Positions 31,998 to 43,894 of a stretch of DNA of 64,000 nucleotides are shown here, one piece after another; the stretch's first letter is position 1, and each line of letters begins with the position of its first letter. The translations under genes and the position numbers were made by a program. The notes beneath the pieces were generated by a model, which saw only the letters and a program-made list of their open reading frames with translations, had not been told where the DNA came from and ran no database searches. This DNA is from Posidonia oceanica (Eukaryota; Streptophyta; Magnoliopsida; Alismatales; Posidoniaceae): the NCBI GenBank assembly GCA_037176725.1, contig JAZBRS010000020.1:103620501-103684500 (forward strand), written 5' to 3'.

Positions 31998-33390
31998 GCT
32001 GGTCCTCGCGCGAGGAAACAGCTAAAGACTCCGTGCACACGGAGTCGGACAAAAGCTTGTTCTCACCCGAGGAAACAAGCAGGCCTGTCCTCACACGAGG
32101 AAACAGGCAGGGGACTTCGTCCGCACGGAGCGAAGTCGAAGGGGGCTCATCCTCGCACGAGGAAGCAAGCAGGCCTAATCCTCGCACGAGGAAACAGGGG
32201 GGACTTCGTTCGCACGGAGCGAAGTCGCAGGGGGGCTTGTCCTCGCACGAGGAAGCAAGCAGACTTGTCCTCGCCTGAGGAAGCAAGCAAGCAGGACTCC
32301 ATCCGCACAGAGGGAAAGAGGAAAGAGGCTTGTCCTCGCCCAAGGAAGCAAGCGGGCAGGACTCCGTCCGCATGAAGCGGAGTCGCGCGGAAAGAAAAAA
32401 GGCTCGTCCTTGCCCAAGGAAGCAAGCAGGCGGGACTCTGTCTGCATGGAGCGGGGTCACCGAAAGAGGGGCTTGTCCTCGCACGAGGAAACAAGCACAA
32501 GTTCCGTGCGGACAGAACCGAGCAAAGGCTTGTCCTCACACGAGGAAGCAAGTGGGGGACTCTGTGCGGACGGAGTCGAAGGGGCTTGTCCTCATAAGAG
32601 GAAGCAAGTGGGCCTGACCTCGCACGAGAAAACAGGCAGGGGACTTCGTTCGCACCAAACGCAGTAACCCAGGGGGGCTTGTCCTCGCACGAGAAAACAA
32701 GCGGGGCTGATCCTCGCACGAGGAAACAGATAGGAGACTCCGTTCGCACCAAACGGGGTCTCTCAAAGGGGGCTTGTCCTCGACTGAGGAAGCAAGCGGG
32801 CCTGAACTCGCACGAGGAAACATGCAGGGACTTCGTTCGCATGGAGCGAAGTCACCAGGGGGTGCTTGTCCTCACTCGAGGATGCAAGCAGGGCTTGACC
32901 TCGCACGAGGAAACAGGCGAGGACTTCGTCCGCACGGAGCGTAGTCGCAAGGGGGTGCTTGTTCTCGCCCGAGGAAGCAAGTGGGGCCTGACCTCACACG
33001 AGGAAACAAGCAGGGGACTTCGTCCGCACGGAGCAAAGACGCTAGGGGGTGCTTGTCCTTGCCCGAGGAAGCAAGCGGGGCCTGACCTTGCACAAGGAAA
33101 CAGGCAGGGACTTCGTCCACACGTAGTGAAGTCGCTAGGGGGCACGCGTAGGCTTGTTCTCAGCCGAGGAACAAGCAGGCCTGATCCTCGTATAAGGAAA
33201 CAGGCAAATACTCTATCCACACTGAGCCTGCGCTAGGGCTTGTCCTCGCACAAGGAAACAAGTGGGCCTGACCTCGCACGAGGAAATAGACAAAAGACTC
33301 TATCCGCACAGAGCCGAGCAAAGACTTGTCCTCACACGAGGGAACAAGCAGGGGACTTCGTTCGCACCAAACGGAGTCACATAGAGAGAA
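31998..33390 (-). repeat. EC hairpin tandem array, over 30 dyads
   Basis: Two alternating dyad classes fill 1.4 kb. Class 1: GCTTG or GCCTG + inner CCTCG-CA-CGAGG + CAAGC or CAGGC. Class 2: GACTTCG or GACTCCG, a TCCGCACGGAG-like centre, then CGAAGTC or CGGAGTC. Many arms change together, such as GCTG/CAGC at 31998-32022 and CCTTG/CAAGG at 33086-33097. Unrelated in sequence to E1 arrays A and B but in the same place. The long open frames here are repeat artefacts. Confidence 0.93.
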
Positions 33391-33928
33391 AAGAAAAGGG
33401 AAAGGGGAGCGATACCGGAGGGTAGTAAAAAAGATGCCCCTGTTATCAAGAATGATACCAGGGGATAGCTGAAGCGTCCCTGGCATCGAGAAAGCGAGGA
33501 AATGCAGACAAAACTGACGTGTTTGCCAAACGAGTAGTTAGGGATACCAGCCCAGAGGATGATCTGGGCGGGATGCACTGTGGTCTTGCTTGCTTTGGCG
33601 GTGTGGGTCTACAGAGATTCCGGCGTGCGGCTTGGTTGCTGGGGAGGCTTTGCCTGCGGATCCTTTGTGCTGAGAGTGCAGGTTGCTACTCCTGGCTCTC
33701 TGAAGTGCTTGATGTGTTTCCTGTAGCATCCTGGTAGGAACAGATATGCAAAATGCAGGGCATGCTGCACAATCCGATGACAGGAAACATCTTTGCATTG
33801 ACTGAACTTTGATTACATGCCCATGCCAGGCCAAAAGTTACAGCATGATTCAAAAAAGACTAAAAGTAGGCAGCTGTACAGATGCCTTAGCTGATTCGAG
33901 CCTTCTTAGACTTCCTGGAGTCAGGGAA
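33391..33928 (-). other. EC 3' UTR, proximal part with conserved hairpin
   Basis: Shares 33420-33560 with E1 6125-6240, including the hairpin CCCCTGTTATCA (33437-33448) / TGATACCAGGGG (33453-33464). Non-coding between the array and the extra-ORF stop. Confidence 0.65.
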
Positions 33929-34178
33929 CTAGGGGGGACCAGGCGGGATCTCGTTGATAGGGCAGAGTCCCTGCATTTCAGTGACATACTCAGGAGTGCA
34001 TCCTGAGCCTTGGGCAACTGCAATGTCTGTCGACTGCAACCCGTGCTGCATCAAGTCTGCTAGCTTTGCTGTAGCAGCTGTTGAGTTGAGGGGATAGGGT
34101 TGCAGGAGGCAGGACGCGGTGCTATCAACAAAGGCACCTTGCCGGAAGCCAAACTGCCGCATGACCCGGATAGGGTGG
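33929..34178 (-). pseudogene. EC extra ORF, 3' part
   Basis: C-terminal third of the DUF7745-like protein: IRVMRQFGFRQGAF, then ANLMQHG-type and GCTPEYVTEMQ segments matching E1 5515-5790, ending at the stop codon 33929-33931. The solo LTR interrupts the codon run right after HP of GVEYHP; the 5' part resumes at 39915. Confidence 0.8.
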
Positions 34179-37100
34179 TGTAGTAATCCCAGTGTTCGGA
34201 TCGTCCATGCACGTTGCCAAAGCTCGCGTGCACCGATCGGAATCAGGCTCACTATTAGCGGCTATGTCCGAGAAGGAAGACCTAACTCGAAAACATTTAA
34301 AAGAGAGAAAAAGGGGAAAGAAAAGAAGGGGATAAGACAAAATCGGAGTCGCCACCAAGTCTATTAGATCGGGAGACAAGGAAAACCGGGGAAATGCGTG
34401 AATAATCACGCAAAACCAAGCAAAAGATGCAATGCAAGGCATTGCAGAAGAAATAAGATGCAAATGAATGCAAATGATGTGACTCGTGCCTAGGATAAGG
34501 GCAATATGGTCATTGCGGGCCAAGAGAGGGTAAGGACTCCTGTTACGCGCGGGGAAGGTGTTAGGCACCCCCGACACGCCCGAGAATCGGCCTTTCTAGG
34601 CTTACGCTCGCATACGCAGGGAAATGCAGACTTTAAATGCCTAAGTACCAATGAATGCCTATATAAATGCTCAAAGGTGTGCTCTAAGTGAGGGAATGCA
34701 ATGTAGGAAAGTAAACGTGCAATCTAAGCGCTCAGCAACGCTGTCTGTGTTCCGAACTGGGCGAAACCTAGCTCGTGAGAACTCCAGGCAGTAAGCATCA
34801 CTGCCCTATATGCAAATGCGGGCGATAAAACAAAACAGCGGGGAAAACAGGCAATGCAAGCGACATGCAGAGGGAAACAACGTAAAACACGCGACACGGT
34901 GCGAGAAAACGAAGCAAGAACGCAAAACGATGCAAGGAACGAGGCCGACACGCAAAACGATACGAGAAACGGAACAGGAACGCGAAATAGTGCGAGAAAC
35001 GGGCGAGGCGTGCGAAACAATGCGAGAAAACGAAGCGGCACGCAAAACGGTGCGAGAAAACAAAGCGGCACGCAAAACGGAGCGAGAAAATGAAGCAGCA
35101 TGCAAAACGGTGCGGAAAAACAAAGCGACACGCAAAACAGAGCGAGAAAATGAAGCGGCATGCAAAACGGTGCGAGAAAACGGAACTACGCGCAAAACGG
35201 AGGAAGAAAACCAAAGGGCACGCAAAACGGAGCGAGAAAACCAAAGGGCACGCAAAACGAAGCAAGAAAACCAAAGGGTGCGCAAAACGGAGCGAGAAAA
35301 CCAAAGGGCACGCAAAACGGAGCAAGAAAACAGAACTGCACGCAAAATGAAGCAAAAAAACAAAGGGCACGCAAAACGGAGCGAGAAAACGAAGTTGCAC
35401 GTAAAACGGAGCAAGAAAGCCAAAGGGGACGCAAAACGGAGCAAGACAAAGAAGCGACACGCAAAACGGTGCGAGAAAACGGAACTACAAGCAAAACGGA
35501 GCAAGAAAACCAAAGGACACGCAAAACGGGGCGAGAAAACCAAAGGGCACGCGAAACGGAGCAAGAAAACAGAACTGCACGCAAAACGGTGCAAGACAAA
35601 GAGAAAAGAGTGCGCAAAAACCATGCGATGCGAATGATATGCAAAACAATACTGCCGAAGTTCAGGGGGACTTACCTTGGGCATCCGAAGCCTGATCTGA
35701 AATCCGATTGTCCATGCTGAAGGATACTACGCCGGGGTCGCTCTAGCAGCTTATTTGGGGAGATCCAACGGTCGGATTGGAAGATATCGCAACTTCAAGG
35801 CAGAAGGGCCAGAACAGGGGAGAAGAACAGATCTAGGTGTTCAGGAGGTCCTAGGAGTGTGCGAAAGGTCCTCCCAAGTGAAGGGGAGCTAGAAGTGCTT
35901 AGTGTGTGCAAGAGGATGCTAAAATGCAAAGCTAAATGGATGCAGAATGCATGCAAAAGCAAGAAGAAACAAGGGGGAGAAAATCTGGAAAAGACAGAGA
36001 TCCAAATGCATTTCTGAAAAAGAAGAGGGGGCTAAATGCAAATTTTCGAAAAGGATGGGGCTTACAGGCGAGAGTTTTGAAAACAGGAGAGGGCAGAGGG
36101 TTATTTTGCAAAAGATTGGGTTCAGAAAGCTATTTTGAAAAGAGGGTATGCATCAGAAGAAGTTTTGAAAATAAATGGAAATCAGAGTGCAATTTCGGAA
36201 AAAACTAGGGTCTAAAGTGCAAATTTTCCAGAAAACAGGGTTCTGGGGAGTCTGGAAATGCAAGTGGAGGGACTACATGCAATTTTGTAAGCATAGGAGC
36301 TAAGATGCAACTTTAGGGGCAAAATAGTCTTTTTACATGATCTTTAAAGGATGCAAGGACCTATGTGTAATTTTTGAATCATGCAGGGGTCAAATATGCA
36401 ATTTTATATGGTAAACATGCTCTGAAATCAGAAGACAGGACTGATGTGCAATTTTTTGGAAAAACAGGGTTAAAAATGCAATGCAATAAGCCAAAATGCA
36501 TGGAAAACAGTTACTGTCCATTTAAAATGTACCTAAATGCAAAAATGCAAAACCAGAAGGCAAAATATGCAATGCAGTATGCAAAAATCAAAAATAAAAC
36601 CTAAGTTTCTACAGTGCATGGACCTAAGTGCAAAATCAGAAACATAAAGGAGTGCAGAATGCAATTTCATATAGTAAAGTGCATGCAATTAAATGAACTG
36701 ATTTAGAGCAGGACTTAAGTGCAAAAATCGAAAACAGAGTGGCTAAAATGCAAAAAAAATACAACAGCACAGCACAGTAACAGGACCAGATTGCAAATAC
36801 AGAAAAGCATGAATAAAAGCTGCAATTTAGCATGATATTAAATCAGAAACTAAGCAGATTAAATAAACTAAGGACCAGAATGCAAAAATGGAAAAACTTA
36901 AGGCAGATATGCAATATTAGCACAGAAACTATATAAACAGAAAAATAAAAGCACAGTGCTTGGCCGGCGGTGGCTGGCACTGTAGCAGTGACCACCGGAG
37001 CTCAGCACCGCTGGCACAGGGCGTTCGCGGACGCGCAGGAGGGCGAAGGAGGCTGTCAGCGACCGTACGGAGCTCCGAGGACCGTCGGGGCGGCGTTCCA

Positions 37101-39914
37101 CTGGCTGGAGCGTCCGGGAGACAGGTGGCCGGCGCCGGAGACGAAGTACTAACCGGCGAGATGCAGTTGGAGCAGGAGGGCCGGAGAGCGGGTTCTGGTC
37201 AGCGGAAAAGCTTCAGAGGAGGGGGAGGGAGCCAAGGATGCAAGGAGTTACCTGTTTGGGCGGCTGAGGCGTCCTCCCGACCCAAGTGGGTTCCGCAGTT
37301 GCCGGCGGTGACCGTCTGGAGCGTGCAGGTCTCGTCAGCGGCTCGCGAGCGTCTGGGCCGACTCCACGCAACCCTCCGGAACTTTCTGAATGCCTGGAGC
37401 GGAGGTTCGACGATCGGAGGAACAGATGGCTGAAATGGGTGCTCTTCTGGACGTTCGGGGTGGGGAGAGCTGTCTGTCGCTCTCTGGCTCGAGTGGTGGC
37501 TTCCGGTGGACTGCTGGAGGTCCGGTGAGGGTGTGGAAGGGTTTAGATTGGGCTTTGGAAGCTCGGTTTGGGAGATAGCTGGCGAGTGGATTTCTGGACA
37601 GAAAACGGCACAAGTGTTTGTAGTGGATTGTCGGAGGTGTGGTGAGCTGTTCGACTAAAGGATGGGTGGGCTGAGAAGATGGGGTTCAGGTGAGTGGCTC
37701 AGAGGATTTTGGGCAGGTTTCAGGGACTGAGAAGGAGGGAATTTTCGGAGGAAGAGACGTTGGGTTCTGGTTGTGGTTTTTGGGTGTTCGGGGGTGGTTC
37801 AAGGATGGCTTTTCTGTCGAATCGAAGGGAAGGGATCGCTGGATGTTGGTTGAGTTTTGGGGATCGATTTTGGGAGGGCTCTCAAGGTGTTCTGGTCTCG
37901 ACTTGGCCGTCCAGTCCAGAGAAGAAAAAATCTGGTTTTTCTGGGTCGATTTCAGAGGGAAATGGGGCTCTTCTCGCGCTGGGGATCGCACAGGAGTCGG
38001 TCTCCTCCCCGGGATGCTTCTGGGTTCTTTCTCCTTCTTCTTCTCCTCCCGTTATGGCTCTACTGATCTCCCCTTTCCTTGCTTGCAGGTCTGCGGGACT
38101 GCGGCAATTAATTGCCAAGGAAACGGTGGCAGGAGCACGGACGCGAAGCGGCGCACGCCGGTCCGGTCCTGGCAGAAGGCGTGCGAGCGCAGGCCTGGCA
38201 GGGGTAGCAGATGGTTGCAGCGATGGCAGAAGCTCAGAGAGGCCGCAGACACTGTGCGGAGGGAGGGAAGGAGGAAGACGACTGTGGACGTGGGCCGGGC
38301 CTGGAATTTTGAAAAAAAGAAGGAAAAAAAGCGAAACGGGCTGATGGGCCCAATAAGGAAGAAAAGAAAATAAAAAGGAAGAAAGAAAGAAAGAGAGGGG
38401 AAAGAAAGGAAATAAAATTAGAAAAAATAAATTAAAAATAAATAAATATACTAGAAAGGTTGTGTTGTGGGTTAGGGTTTTAATTAGATTTTTTAATGAC
38501 TGTTTTGGGGTTAATTAATGTGTTTTGGGCTTGATTAGGGTTTTAGGGCTTTCTTTTGTTTTTAATTTGTTTTCCACTTGATTAAGTGTTTGTTAAATCT
38601 TTTAAATTGTTTTTAAAATTGTGTTTTCTTGTTAAGCATTTTAGGATGTTGATTAGGATTTTTAGGATTTATTTTTATATTAATTAGAGTGGGTTTTGGC
38701 TTTTAGTTTTAATCTTTTAAGGTTTGCTTTTCTTAAGTCTTTTGAATTATGTTTTGATTTTTTATTTGTTAATTTTTCTTGAAATTTTTAGTTGGATTTC
38801 TCTGGCTTGATGGGGTGTTTTTTTTAAGTCTTTTAAACGGGTTTTTCTTTTCCTTTTTAATTAAGTCCTCATGTTGTTTTTCTTATGTTTATTAGGTTAA
38901 GTCTTTTTGCTTCTTTAATTACTTATCTTAGTGTTTATTTTTTAATTCTTCTTTTTAGGGTTTGTTTTTTTAGTTATTCTGATGGGGGTTTTTACTTTTG
39001 GTGGGTTTTGGTTTTATTTTAGTTTTTTCCTCGATTTTTCAGTGTTTTCTTTTGGTTTGTTTTGCATTTTTTAGTTTGCATGCTTGATTTTCTTTTTAGC
39101 TTGATTTAGTTAAGTTTAAGTTTTTAATTACTTGTTTAATGTTTTTTAGTTGTTTTTCTTAGAACTCTAATTTGTCTCTTTTATGTTTTGGGGTTTTACA
39201 GATTTTTAGGGATTTCTATGGATTTTTGCAAAAGAGAGAAAAGGGAAAGAGGAGGAGGAAAGAAATGGGAAAAGGAGGGAAATAGAGGGAAAAGAGATAG
39301 GTTTGAGGGAAATGATTTTTAAAATTCAGGGAAAATGCTAAAAATAAAATAAAAATAGGAATAAGATAGAGAAGGGATAGAAGTACAAAGAGGGCCCACA
39401 ACCAAGCCAGAAAAAGGGCAAGAAGGGGATGAAAAGAGAGACGATAATCAGGAGAGAGAGAGGAGAGAGAAAACGATAATCCCGGAGAGAGAAAACGATA
39501 ATTTGGCCAAAAGGGGGGCTTAGAGGTCTCGGAAAGGGATGAAACTTGGCAAGTGTGGGGTCTAGGGTTTCTAGTCTTGGTCCCAGGGTTTTGGTTTGGT
39601 TTTGAGAAAGTTTTGGAGGGGTTTTGAGGTGTAAGAAACGGGTAGTTTTGCCTAAGTTTCCTAGGGTTTTTGGGAGGGGTTTTAGTTTGAAATTTTGCAG
39701 GCTTTTTGGTAGGTTTGCTAAGTCATCAGAGGTGAGTTTTCCTATGGATTTTGGTTAGTTTTCAGGTTCAAGAAAGGGGAGTAATCCTAGGTTGAGTTTG
39801 GGCTTGTTTTGAGGGAAAAGAGGAAGAGAAAGGTGTAGGTTTGGGTCTAGATTCGGGTTCAGCAGCCACCAGAAGGTTCCAATCGATCCGGCCTGTCAAA
39901 ATGGGGTGTCTACA
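34179..39914 (-). mobile_element. Solo LTR of a Tat/Ogre-like element (5736 bp)
   Basis: Complete LTR, TGTAGACACCCC...ATTACTACA on the minus strand, flanked by a perfect GGTGG duplication (34174-34178 and 39915-39919) within the EC extra ORF, with no internal region. Same family as the E1 and E5 LTRs: 29-30 bp hairpin array (34870-35610, about 24 units), ATTGCAT quasi-repeats (36000-36900), CpG-rich block (36955-38280), T-rich block (38440-39180), dyad block (34541-34580) and PBS-like core (34344-34354). Formed by LTR-LTR recombination of a full element (established mechanism). Confidence 0.95.
34870..35610 (-). repeat. Hairpin tandem array in the solo LTR, about 24 units
   Basis: Plus-strand unit GGCACGCAAAACGGAGCGAG followed by AAAACCAAAG, period 29-31 bp. 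Same array as 12590-13395, in reverse orientation. Part of the array has GGAGC in place of GGTGC, which weakens the GCAC/GTGC pairing in those units. Confidence 0.93.
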
Positions 39915-40828
39915 GGTGGTATTCCACACCTCCAGTGAATCCTGGTAGCACCACGAGTCGCATGTCGCGGGCACCGAAGAAGACGATGAATGGCTCAGCT
40001 GCGGATGGGATGATACGCTAGTTACTACATCATCTGTCAGCTTGGACAGCTTCTCATACTCATTTGGGACACTCTTGATGGTCCTTGCATGGCCGCTGCT
40101 ACAGTATGTCTCGATGGCATGCCTTTGGGGGTGCAGAATATCCATCTCTAGGTGTGTGGCTAGCCAGATCTGCACGAGTATTCCGCAGCCGTAGAAGTGG
40201 CAGCAGCGGTGTGAGACGTGATCTAGTGCATGGTAGGTCTCTGCTAGGACAACCGGTGCCAGGTGAAGTTGCTGGGTTGTCACGGTGAGTGTGATCTCGG
40301 CAACCTCGATTGCGACTATCATCCGGCCGTGGTTGAAGATTAGCTCGCCCAGGAAGCGGGTGACAGAACCCCGAACCACAGCTCGTCTCCCAGCTCGGCA
40401 CGCTTGTTTGCAGCTTCGTTGAAGTATGCCAGGCGAAGCATGGGCACAGGCCCGCTGTTGCAAACTAATCTTTGCTGGCAATCCACTTTGGAGAGCCCAG
40501 TCAGCCGGCTCAGAGCTGCTGCATAGCCATCACGCCTCATGAACACCGTCGGTCCCATGATCTTGGAGAAGGCGCAGATCAGGCGTACTTCCTCCAGCGT
40601 AGGCGTCAGCTCTGTCCTCCCGAAGCGGAAGACATGATGCGCTGGCTTCCAGAATCTTGCGGCAGCGCATAGGAGATGTCGGCTTACTTCCACATCAGCA
40701 GCCTTTAGAAGCTTGGACGGTATGCCCCAAGTGCACAACCTCTCGCGGTCACCCTCGGCGAGCTTGCTGATCCACTCATGCAGGGTCTCAGAGCAATGCA
40801 TGGGGGTTACTAGAGTAGGGTAACCCAT
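39915..40828 (-). pseudogene. EC extra ORF, 5' part
   Basis: Starts at ATG 40828 (ATGGGTTACCC, same context as E1). It reads LHEWISKLAEGDRERL, then FWKPAHHVFRFGRTELTPTL and EEVRLICAFSKIMGP. A frameshift near 40385 follows ELWF, and the frame resumes at SVTRFLGELIF. A second 1-nt deletion near 40020 follows LTDDVVT. It ends at GVEYH, where the solo LTR inserted. Unlike E1 it has frameshifts but no shared early stop, so the two copies decayed independently. Function unknown. Confidence 0.7.
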
Positions 40829-42096
40829 TGCGCGGAAGGGAGAGTGCAGGCAATTGAGGCAGAGTCTTCTGGTACATGTGGCTAAAGATGCAGTTTATCA
40901 GATCGGGTATAGGCACGTAACCACTGGCTGATAAAGAAGCAGATTTCAAAACTAGCAAAGCAGTTTAGCATGTTCAACAGTTAGCATTCAAAACGTAGGC
41001 ATTAAGCATATTCAAGCAAAAGGTGATTCTGTCTGCGCAGGAGAAGGCTGGTAGGAGCTCTGGACCAGTGTGGCTTGAAGGTGGTCGACGCGTGCTTGAC
41101 AAAAGTACTGTCTCAGTGTCGAGCCAAGTATCGCAGAGTGGGAAGCTAAAGAAGAGGGAATGATTGATGCTGTGCATGTATGCGTGGTTTGTGATTGATA
41201 TGCATGGATATGTGCATGATTTGCTGTAGATGCTGTGGCCCTCAACATATGGAGTGCTTACCGTCTACTGCAGAGGAAGAGAGTGGCCCTTGACTCACTG
41301 GACTCTACTCAAACTCCTAACTTGTTAGTGGCGCTCTGGAAGGGGTGTTTGCGGTGCTTGGGTGGTGGTGTAGTGAGGACAGGCTCCATGCCAAACTCTC
41401 AAGGACCTACACCTACTCTTTTAATTTTTTGCTACTTTTGCTCCCTCATAGGCGTGCAGGCTTCCCCTATCCCTAACTTGGAGGTAATGGGCACCTGGTT
41501 TGAAGCTAGGGAGCTGCTTGCTAGGCAGGGGTGGCTAGGCCCTGCGGGACTTGTAGGTTTGCCAGGCGCGAACTTCGGCTCCTCTCCAAGGGAAGTTGGA
41601 GGGACAAGGTTACGCTGCACGCCTCTATCTCTAGGGCCTACTTCTGTCTTCGCCTTCTATTTGCCTCTTTTCTTTTATGCCCATGCTCAAACATATATTC
41701 TTTTATGGCTCGCGCTCTTGCTCACACCCTAGCATTTTATCTCCCTTGGGAGGTGCAAGTCCTAGGGGGTTTGAGTATGTCGCCTGTTCTCACTTGAAGG
41801 GTGGCTCCCTCACTAGCTAAGACATCTAAGTAATGTCAGGTGAGGTAGGGTAGACTCCTTCTAGAGTAGGCAAGCACATCCAATTTCATCATCGAGCCGA
41901 ATGTAATGCATGATTTTTGCTAATAATTTTTTTTTGCATTTTGAATGAGATATGCTGAAAGAGGTGAAAATGCATGGATATGTGCAAAGGGTGCAAGAAT
42001 GCAGAGGGGTAGGGTTGGAATGCACAAGTCTGTACAAAGGTGATGAGAATGCAAAGGATAGGACGGGAGAGAATGCACTGCAAGGCGAGGGCCGAA
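40829..42096 (-). other. EC leader between integrase and extra ORF
   Basis: 1.27 kb non-coding region matching E1 3245-4603 in several blocks (for example CTTGAGAGTTTGGCATGGAG near 41385-41405 and CTCACTAGCTAAGACATCTA near 41811-41830 on the plus strand). No TATA at the E1 position. Open frames such as the plus-strand one at 41235-41732 are not conserved. Confidence 0.55.
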
Positions 42097-43216
42097 CTAC
42101 TGATAGTACTTCATGAGGTAGCATGTGTTGACCGGCTCTGATTGCCCAATCTGGTCCATGCCCTCAAGAATGGCTGCACAGCCAGAAAATGCCTGCTTGA
42201 CCACAAAGCGGCCGCGCCAGTTGGGTCAGAATTTGCCAGACCATCTGGCAGGTGGATGGCTCGCAGGACGAGATCTCCTAGCTGGAAGCTTCTGGGCTGT
42301 ACTTTCTTCAAATACGCTCTGGCCATCCGCTTCTAGTAGCAGCGAGCGTTGTGCATTGCTTGCAATCTGTGCTTGTCAATCAGGTTGAGTTGGACGTAGC
42401 GGTCTTTGACCCACTCTGCTCCTTCCAGCTCAACTTCCCGTAGGATTCACAGTGAGGGGATCTCTACTTCAATAGGCAGCACTACCTCTATGCCGTACGC
42501 CAGCGAGTATGGGGTGGCTCCTATCGAGGTCCAGACTAATGTCCTGTACGCCTAGAGTGCGTACGGGAGCTTGTCATGTCAGTCCTTGTGGGTTGCTGCC
42601 ATCTTCTTCATATTTTCATGATATTTTTGTTGGCAGATTCCACCGTTCCATTCATCTGCGACCGATAGGGTGAGGATCTGTGATGCTTGATCTGGAGATT
42701 TTGCTGGTACTCCTCGATCCTCTTTGTAATGAAGTTTGAGCCGTTGTCAGAGATGATTGCATGCGGGACCCCATACCGGGCGACGATGTTGTTTCTAATG
42801 AATTTCTCTGTCACTGCGGCTGTGACTGCTTTGTAGGAGGTTGCTTCCACCCACTTGGTGAAGTAGTCTATCGCCACCAGAATGCAGCGATAACCATTCG
42901 AAGCAGCAGGGTGTATAGCGCCGATGACGTCAATCCCCCAGGTGGAGAAGGGCCATGGCGACGGCATATTGTGCAACTACTATGAGGGAGCGCGAATAAA
43001 GTTACCATAGATTTGGCAGTTGTGGCATCTACGCACAAACTGGCAGCAGTCTGCCTCCATGGTTGACCAGAAGTAGCCTTACAACATGATCTTTTTGGCC
43101 AGCAACACGCCGTTCATATGAGGGCCGCAAGTCCCTGCATGAACTTTAAGCATCAGCGTGCCATCCTCTGGCTTGCTCAGGCAGCACAGGAGCATCTGAT
43201 TATATGACCTTCTGTA
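42097..43216 (-). pseudogene. pol: EC pol: integrase
   Basis: Same architecture as the E1 integrase: HAGTCGPHMNG, then CCQFVRRCHNC (HHCC zinc region), WGIDVIG, SDNGSNF and ESANKNI. It ends at the stop 42097-42099 after KYYQ. TAG at 42552-42554 is at the same ALW position as the TAG at 2786 in E1. Frameshifts and further stops occur after the core (around 42270). Confidence 0.9.
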
Positions 43217-43894
43217 CAACTACCCTGCTCCTAACACATACATCGATGCCAGTTGCGCCAAAGTTCTTTTATCTGCTACTAAGATACCAGCCGGGATGCC
43301 ACCGGACTCTAGGAAGACCTTTATATCACGGTACCAGGGCTGCTCTTCTGCTGGGTCAGCCTCCTCTATCCTCATGCAATGTGCAGGCTGCTCTATGCGG
43401 GTAACTGATACATCCACTGTACAGTCTTCAGGTATGCTGAGCTAGGACGCCAAGGTTGCTAGCGCATCTACATATGCGTTCCTTGCCCTGTTCATGTACG
43501 AGAAGCGGATGCTTGCAAATTCTTCTATCAACTGCAGTAGGTGTTCGTGATATGGCACAAGCTTTGGATCTTTTGTTTTCCAATCGCCATTCACTTGGGA
43601 AATCACCAGCATGGCATTGCCGTGCACATGCAGCTTCTGCGCCTCATGCTTGAGGGCGACCTTCAATCCCAGAATGCATGCTTCATATTCTGCTTCATTA
43701 TTGATGTACTTGAAGGTCAGTTTCCTTGCAAAGGGGATCATCTGTCCCTGCAGCGTTACCAGCACTGCGCCTATGCCTCGACCCTTCTTGTTGACAGCTC
43801 CATCAAAGTATAGCTATGAATGCTCTAGGTCTTCAGGGTCCTTCTCATCAAAGTCCTCCATTGCAAAGAGGATATCCTCATCCAAGAACTACGT
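43217..43894 (-). pseudogene. pol: EC pol: second (archaeal-like) RNase H
   Basis: LYFDGAVNKKGRGIGAVL (about 43820-43765), NNEAEYEACILGL and NAYVDALATLAS are present. The third acidic residue is lost: HGNAMLV replaces the HGDAMLV of E1 (GAT to AAT). Stops include one directly before LYFDGA. Confidence 0.85.

Noticed and set aside
31705..33236. Several 180-260 codon frames on both strands in the EC 3' UTR
   Set aside because: All lie in the EC hairpin array and follow its period.
34810..35720. Lys/Asn/Arg-rich open frames in the solo LTR
   Set aside because: Same tandem array read in the opposite direction; no start context or domain, and the copy number differs between LTRs.
41235..41732. 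Plus-strand 165-codon frame with a hydrophobic C-terminus
   Set aside because: It is antisense to the EC leader, not present in E1, and has no recognisable domain.
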